From Flavobacterium sp. (GTDB lineage: Bacteria; Bacteroidota; Bacteroidia; Flavobacteriales; Flavobacteriaceae): a DNA stretch of 10,276 bases. A program made the translations under genes and the position numbers. The DNA is taken from positions 1 through 10,276 of the forward strand of contig JAHRWO010000003.1 of assembly GCA_019105125.1 (NCBI GenBank). The letters are read 5' to 3'. Every line of letters begins with the position of its first letter. The stretch's first letter is position 1. Below, piece by piece: positions 6,489 to 10,276 of the stretch. Below the pieces are notes generated by a model that was given only the letters and a program-made list of their open reading frames with translations, had not been told where the DNA came from and made no database searches.

Positions 6489-7727
6489 TTGAGATATTTA
6501 GTATTAGCCATTTTATTTGTTACTTTTTTTACCGCTTGTAATTCAAAAGAAGAATCAGAAGAAACTAAAAAAGCAGTTGTAAAAAAAGAACCTATCATAA
6601 AAGAATTCGGATTTACTTTTAACGACTTTAAAGTGGTTAGAGATACGATCCGTTCGGGTGATACTTTTAGTAAACTATTAGAAAAATATCCCTTAAAAGA
6701 TAGTTTGCGAGTTCATGATGTAACACAAAAAGTGAAGGATTCCTTTAATGTAAGAAGAATTAAAGCAGGAAAACCCTATATTATGTTTCTCGACAAGAAA
6801 AAACCTAACACGCTTCAGGCTTTAGTTTATATTGAAGACCGAATTAGTTTTACTGTAGTTGATTTCAGAGATTCAATCGCAGTTTTTAATAAAAAGAAGC
6901 CCACTACTTTAAAGAGAAGAGTAGTAGCAGCTGAAATCGAAGGTTCATTGTCCGAAACCTTAAGCAATGCTGGAGTTAGTGCTGGTTTAGCTAATAAATT
7001 AGCTAATATTTACGCTTATACTGTCGATTTCTTTAAAATTCAAAAAGGCGATAAATTTGCGGTTACTATAAACGAACGTTACATTGACGATTCCATTTAT
7101 GTAGGAGTTGAAAGTATTGAAGCTTCTTATTTTGAACATAAAGGCAAGAAAATCTTCGCGTTTCCATACAAATTATCCGAAAATCAAAAATACGAAGACT
7201 ATTATGATGAAAACGGAAAAGGTTTAAAAAGCATGTTCTTAAAAGCACCTTTAGATTATTTCAGAATCTCATCGCGTTTTTCTGGAAGACGTTTTCATCC
7301 GGTGCAAATGCGTTTCAAAGCGCACAATGGAACCGATTACGCGGCACCTCATGGAACTCCAATTAAAACTACCGCTTCAGGAGTTGTGGAACGAACTGGC
7401 TACACATCCGGAAATGGTAACTTTGTAAAAGTTCGTCATAGTTCAACGTATGCAACGCAATATTTACACATGTCCAAGATTTTAGTTCGAAATGGACAAC
7501 GTGTTACGCAAGGACAAGTGATAGGTAAAGTTGGAAGTACCGGTTTAGCCACAGGACCTCATGTTTGTTATCGATTTTGGAAAAACGGGGTTCAAGTTGA
7601 TCCTTTACGTTTGAAATTGCCTAATGCCGAACCGATGAATGATTCTCATAAACAAAAATATTTAGCGCATATTGCTCCTTTAAAGAAAGAATTGGATAGT
7701 ATAACTGCAGTAAAATTTAAAGAATAA
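6489..7727 (+). CDS. M23-family peptidase, predicted lipoprotein, with His-x-Cys zinc motif
   Basis: 412 residues. The start is TTG at 6489: the frame has a stop at 6447-6449 and no ATG between, and TTG begins a complete lipoprotein signal ([17 protein letters not shown], lipid Cys C17). After C17 comes NSKEESEE, resembling the lysine/acidic surface-export signal of flavobacterial lipoproteins. Residues ~50-100 ([15 protein letters not shown]) look LysM/OapA-like, and the middle resembles MepM-type proteins. The LytM/M23 domain spans ~265-375: H279 and D283 (HNGTD), H327 (YLHMS), then H358-V-C360 ([10 protein letters not shown]). The usual HxH has become HxC, so a Cys replaces the second His, normally a zinc ligand. 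Family role: cutting peptidoglycan cross-links or activating amidases. The altered motif leaves activity uncertain. It lies 26 bases after kynA, and its stop overlaps the pgi start by one base. Confidence 0.88.
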   Translation: MRYLVLAILFVTFFTACNSKEESEETKKAVVKKEPIIKEFGFTFNDFKVVRDTIRSGDTFSKLLEKYPLKDSLRVHDVTQKVKDSFNVRRIKAGKPYIMFLDKKKPNTLQALVYIEDRISFTVVDFRDSIAVFNKKKPTTLKRRVVAAEIEGSLSETLSNAGVSAGLANKLANIYAYTVDFFKIQKGDKFAVTINERYIDDSIYVGVESIEASYFEHKGKKIFAFPYKLSENQKYEDYYDENGKGLKSMFLKAPLDYFRISSRFSGRRFHPVQMRFKAHNGTDYAAPHGTPIKTTASGVVERTGYTSGNGNFVKVRHSSTYATQYLHMSKILVRNGQRVTQGQVIGKVGSTGLATGPHVCYRFWKNGVQVDPLRLKLPNAEPMNDSHKQKYLAHIAPLKKELDSITAVKFKE

Positions 7728-9364
7728 TGGCACTACCAAAAGTAAATCCGTCACAAACAGCTGCATGGCAGCAAATACAATTGCACTTTGAGAAAATGCA
7801 AGCAACTTCAATGAAAGATTTGTTTGCGTCTGATGCAAATAGAGCTGAGAAATTTCACATACAATGGAATGATTTTTTAGTTGATTATTCTAAAAACATC
7901 GTAAGTCAAGAAACATTGGATTTGTTATTAAATTTAGCCAACGAAGTTGAATTAAAACAAGCGATTACAAGTTACTTCCAAGGCGATTTAATCAATCAAA
8001 CCGAAAATAGAGCCGTTTTACACACCGCTTTACGTGCGAAAGAATCAGCCAATGTTTTGGTCGATGGCGTTAACGTAATGCCAGAAGTGTATTCGGTAAA
8101 AAATAAAATTAAAAACTTCTCTAACGAAGTTATCTCAGGTAACAAAAAAGGATTTACAGGAAAACCATTTACCGATATCGTAAATATTGGAATTGGTGGT
8201 TCTGATTTAGGTCCAGCTATGATTGTAGAAGCTTTGCAATTCTATAAAAATCATTTAAACGTTCATTTTGTTTCCAATGTAGATGGCGATCACGTTAATG
8301 AAGTGATCAAAAAATTAAATCCTGAAACGACTTTATTTGTTGTAGTTTCTAAAACATTCACCACACAAGAAACTTTATCAAATGCTGAAACCATTAGAAG
8401 TTGGTTCTTACAATCCGCTTCACAAGACGATGTGGCAAAGCATTTCGTAGCAGTTTCAACTAATATTCAAAAAGTAACTGAATTTGGAATTAATCCTGGT
8501 AACGTTTTCCCAATGTGGGATTGGGTTGGAGGCCGTTTTTCTTTATGGAGTGCTGTTGGTTTATCTATCAGTTTAGCAGTTGGATTTAATAATTTTGATA
8601 GTTTATTAAAAGGAGCCAACGAAATGGACGAACATTTCAAAAACGAATCTTTCGAAAAAAATATTCCGGTAATTTTAGCTTTACTAAGCATTTGGTACAA
8701 CAACTTTTTTGGTGCCGAAAGCGAAGCTTTAATTCCGTACACCCAATATTTGCAGAAGTTAGCTCCTTATCTGCAACAAGGAATCATGGAAAGCAACGGA
8801 AAAAGTATTGGTAGAGACGGAAAACCAGTAAATTATCAAACTGGAACCATAATTTGGGGTGAACCTGGAACAAATTCACAACATGCTTTCTTTCAATTGA
8901 TACATCAAGGAACTAAATTAATTCCAACAGATTTCATTGGATTCAAACATTCACTTCACGCAAACAAAGATCATCATGACAAATTAATGTCGAATTTCTT
9001 TGCGCAAACCGAAGCTTTATTAATGGGTAAAACGGAAGCGCAAGTAAAAGCAGAATTCGAGAAACAAGGAATTTCAGGTGAAAAAGCCGATTTTTTATTA
9101 CCTTTCAAAGTGTTCTCGGGAAATAAGCCAACAAATACCATTCTTATCAATAAATTAACGCCAGAGTCATTAGGTGCTTTAGTTGCCATGTACGAACACA
9201 AGATTTTCGTGCAAGGTATCATTTGGAACATCTTCAGTTATGATCAATGGGGTGTGGAATTAGGTAAACAATTGGCGAATTCAATTTTGGAAGAAATTCA
9301 ATCAAAAAATGTGAGACATCACGATAATTCAACATCATTTTTACTTAAAAAGTATTTAGAGTAA
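7727..9364 (+). CDS. pgi: Glucose-6-phosphate isomerase
   Basis: Interconverts glucose 6-phosphate and fructose 6-phosphate in glycolysis and gluconeogenesis; cytoplasmic. The 545 residues fit the long bacterial/eukaryotic form. Visible motifs: [11 protein letters not shown] (153-163) in the phosphosugar-binding region, SKTFTTQET (208-216) for phosphate binding, and the two family signatures [14 protein letters not shown] (265-278) and [16 protein letters not shown] (499-514). Catalytic residues expected in the family are present: E355 ([10 protein letters not shown]), H386 ([15 protein letters not shown]) and K514 (GVELGKQLA). The ATG at 7727 overlaps the M23 stop (TAATG, 7725-7729), so translation is probably coupled. 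No convincing terminator follows; the 148-base gap after it is AT-rich with only a four-base-pair hairpin near 9401-9412. No anomalies. Confidence 0.97.
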   Translation: MALPKVNPSQTAAWQQIQLHFEKMQATSMKDLFASDANRAEKFHIQWNDFLVDYSKNIVSQETLDLLLNLANEVELKQAITSYFQGDLINQTENRAVLHTALRAKESANVLVDGVNVMPEVYSVKNKIKNFSNEVISGNKKGFTGKPFTDIVNIGIGGSDLGPAMIVEALQFYKNHLNVHFVSNVDGDHVNEVIKKLNPETTLFVVVSKTFTTQETLSNAETIRSWFLQSASQDDVAKHFVAVSTNIQKVTEFGINPGNVFPMWDWVGGRFSLWSAVGLSISLAVGFNNFDSLLKGANEMDEHFKNESFEKNIPVILALLSIWYNNFFGAESEALIPYTQYLQKLAPYLQQGIMESNGKSIGRDGKPVNYQTGTIIWGEPGTNSQHAFFQLIHQGTKLIPTDFIGFKHSLHANKDHHDKLMSNFFAQTEALLMGKTEAQVKAEFEKQGISGEKADFLLPFKVFSGNKPTNTILINKLTPESLGALVAMYEHKIFVQGIIWNIFSYDQWGVELGKQLANSILEEIQSKNVRHHDNSTSFLLKKYLE

Positions 9365-9478
9365 CAATAGTAGCATAACTTTATTTTTCAAGCGTTTTTT
9401 CGAATTTTTTCGGGCTAAAATTTATAAAATCAGTGTTTTTGTTAATAATTTCTTAACATATAGAATTAAAATAAATCT

Positions 9479-9486
9479 GAAATTTG
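9479..9486 (+). promoter_or_regulatory. Possible -7 box of the TonB-dependent receptor gene
   Basis: GAAATTTG matches TAnnTTTG at seven of eight positions and lies 26 bases before the ATG. No TTTG is found at the right distance upstream (the nearest, in TTTTTG at 9436-9441, is too far), so support is weak. Read-through from pgi is an alternative because no clear terminator separates the genes. Confidence 0.3.
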
Positions 9487-9512
9487 CTTCGAATTTTATA
9501 AAAACACAACAA

Positions 9513-10276
9513 ATGAAAATCTTTAAAAAATTATTTTTTCTATTATTGTTATGTATAACCAGTTTTGCAGGTTATGCACAAGGGAATACAAATTCCTCAA
9601 TTAATGGTCAGGTTTTTGACGAGCAAGGTAACAATCTTGCTGGAGCCAATGTGGTAGCCGTGTTGACAACCGCAGGGTCAAAATATGGTGCTACAACGGA
9701 TTTTGACGGGTATTTTAGAATTTCAAACATGCGTGTAGGAGGGCCTTACACAATTACGTTTAGTTATTTGGGTTTTAAAACTCAGACATTTAACAATGTT
9801 TATTTACAATTAGGGGATGCTCAAAACTTCAAAGTAGTTATGAAGGAAGAAGCTAATGAACTTAAAGATATTGTTGTAGTAGCTAACAGAGACAATGTAT
9901 TTGACTCTCGTAAAACGGGTGCACAAACTATCATTGACAGTAAAAAAATTAACGCTTTACCTTCATTATCACGTAACATTGCTGACTTTGCAAGATTAAC
10001 ACCTCAAGCTCAATTAAGAGGAGATGATGTTATCTCAATAAGTGGTCAAAACAACAGATTTAACGCAATTTATATTGATGGTGCAGTAAACAATGACGTA
10101 TTTGGATTAGCTGCAAATGGAACTAATGGGGGTCAAACAGGGGTAAGTCCAATCTCATTAGACGCTATTGAGCAATTTCAAGTACAAGTTGCGCCTTTTG
10201 ATGTTAAAATTTCAGGATTCGCTGGAGGAGCTATCAGTGCTATTACAAAATCTGGTACTAATGATTTTGAAGGATC
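9513..10276 (+). CDS. Oar-like TonB-dependent receptor with carboxypeptidase-regulatory domain (3' partial)
   Basis: The frame opens with ATG at 9513 and runs off the window end, with 254 residues visible. A signal peptide (MKIFKKLFFLLLLCITSF, cleavage likely after GYA at residue 22, leaving Q23) sends it to the envelope. Residues ~29-110 form a carboxypeptidase-regulatory-like/Ig-like domain (SSINGQVFDEQGNNLAGANV, then TTDFDGYFRI and YLGFKT). DIVVVA (119-124) could be the TonB box. From ~130 a plug domain begins, with INALPSLSRNIADFARLTPQ, ISISGQNNRFNAIYIDGA and FAGGAISAITKSGTNDFEG. The latter segments are typical of Oar-type (OmpA-related) receptors rather than the SusC kind. The full protein would be expected to be near 1000 residues with a 22-strand barrel. 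The ligand cannot be told. The ATG is preceded by an A-rich stretch, usual for this phylum. Confidence 0.9.
   Translation, partial: MKIFKKLFFLLLLCITSFAGYAQGNTNSSINGQVFDEQGNNLAGANVVAVLTTAGSKYGATTDFDGYFRISNMRVGGPYTITFSYLGFKTQTFNNVYLQLGDAQNFKVVMKEEANELKDIVVVANRDNVFDSRKTGAQTIIDSKKINALPSLSRNIADFARLTPQAQLRGDDVISISGQNNRFNAIYIDGAVNNDVFGLAANGTNGGQTGVSPISLDAIEQFQVQVAPFDVKISGFAGGAISAITKSGTNDFEG

Noticed and set aside
9391..9416. Possible terminator after pgi
   Set aside because: CGAA/TTCG with a four-base loop plus an outer AGC/GCT gives only weak pairing and is not followed by a T-run.
1..10276. Defence system, prophage, insertion sequence, CRISPR array or other mobile DNA
   Set aside because: No transposase, integrase, cas or phage gene, no direct-repeat array and no gene of foreign composition was seen; all genes are core metabolic or envelope types on one strand.

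Overview
The window looks like a piece of the chromosome of a member of the Bacteroidota, most likely Flavobacteriaceae (Flavobacterium-like). It is AT-rich. Start codons sit in A-rich contexts without clear Shine-Dalgarno sequences, promoters fit the Bacteroidota pattern (TTTG near -33, TAnnTTTG near -7), and the gene content fits: a patatin-POTRA-barrel protein, an M23 lipoprotein with a Bacteroidota-style acidic/lysine stretch after the lipid cysteine, and an Oar-like TonB-dependent receptor. All genes lie on the + strand, and both end genes are cut by the window edges.

Layout. (1) 1-1923: C-terminal 640 residues of a patatin-like phospholipase fused to a POTRA domain and an outer-membrane beta-barrel. 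(2) 1924-2096: leader region with a plausible promoter and a hairpin. (3) 2097-4471: hmgA (homogentisate 1,2-dioxygenase) and hppD (4-hydroxyphenylpyruvate dioxygenase), two consecutive steps of tyrosine catabolism, 53 bases apart and probably co-transcribed. (4) 4472-4759: a 288-base gap that is not empty. It holds a perfect -7 box, a predicted structured small RNA of about 110 nt starting with a stem-loop, a strong intrinsic terminator, and a second good promoter whose -33 box lies in the terminator hairpin. (5) 4760-9364: a tight four-gene block: a DUF3108 envelope protein, kynA (tryptophan 2,3-dioxygenase), an M23 peptidase lipoprotein and pgi (glucose-6-phosphate isomerase). Two of its three junctions are one-base TAATG stop/start overlaps. 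(6) 9365-9512: spacer without a convincing terminator. (7) 9513-10276: first 254 residues of an Oar-like TonB-dependent receptor.

Functionally the core is aromatic amino-acid breakdown: hppD and hmgA send tyrosine carbon toward fumarate and acetoacetate, and kynA opens the tryptophan ring to N-formylkynurenine. Envelope genes and a glycolytic gene are interleaved. The later enzymes (maleylacetoacetate isomerase, fumarylacetoacetase, kynurenine formamidase) are not in the window.

Most of the window is ordinary core metabolism. The points most worth a second look are the predicted small RNA at 4595-4705 with its overlapping terminator and promoter, the His-to-Cys change at a zinc-ligand position of the M23 peptidase, and the hmgA leader. 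I did not find a defence system, mobile element, CRISPR array or tRNA/rRNA gene.
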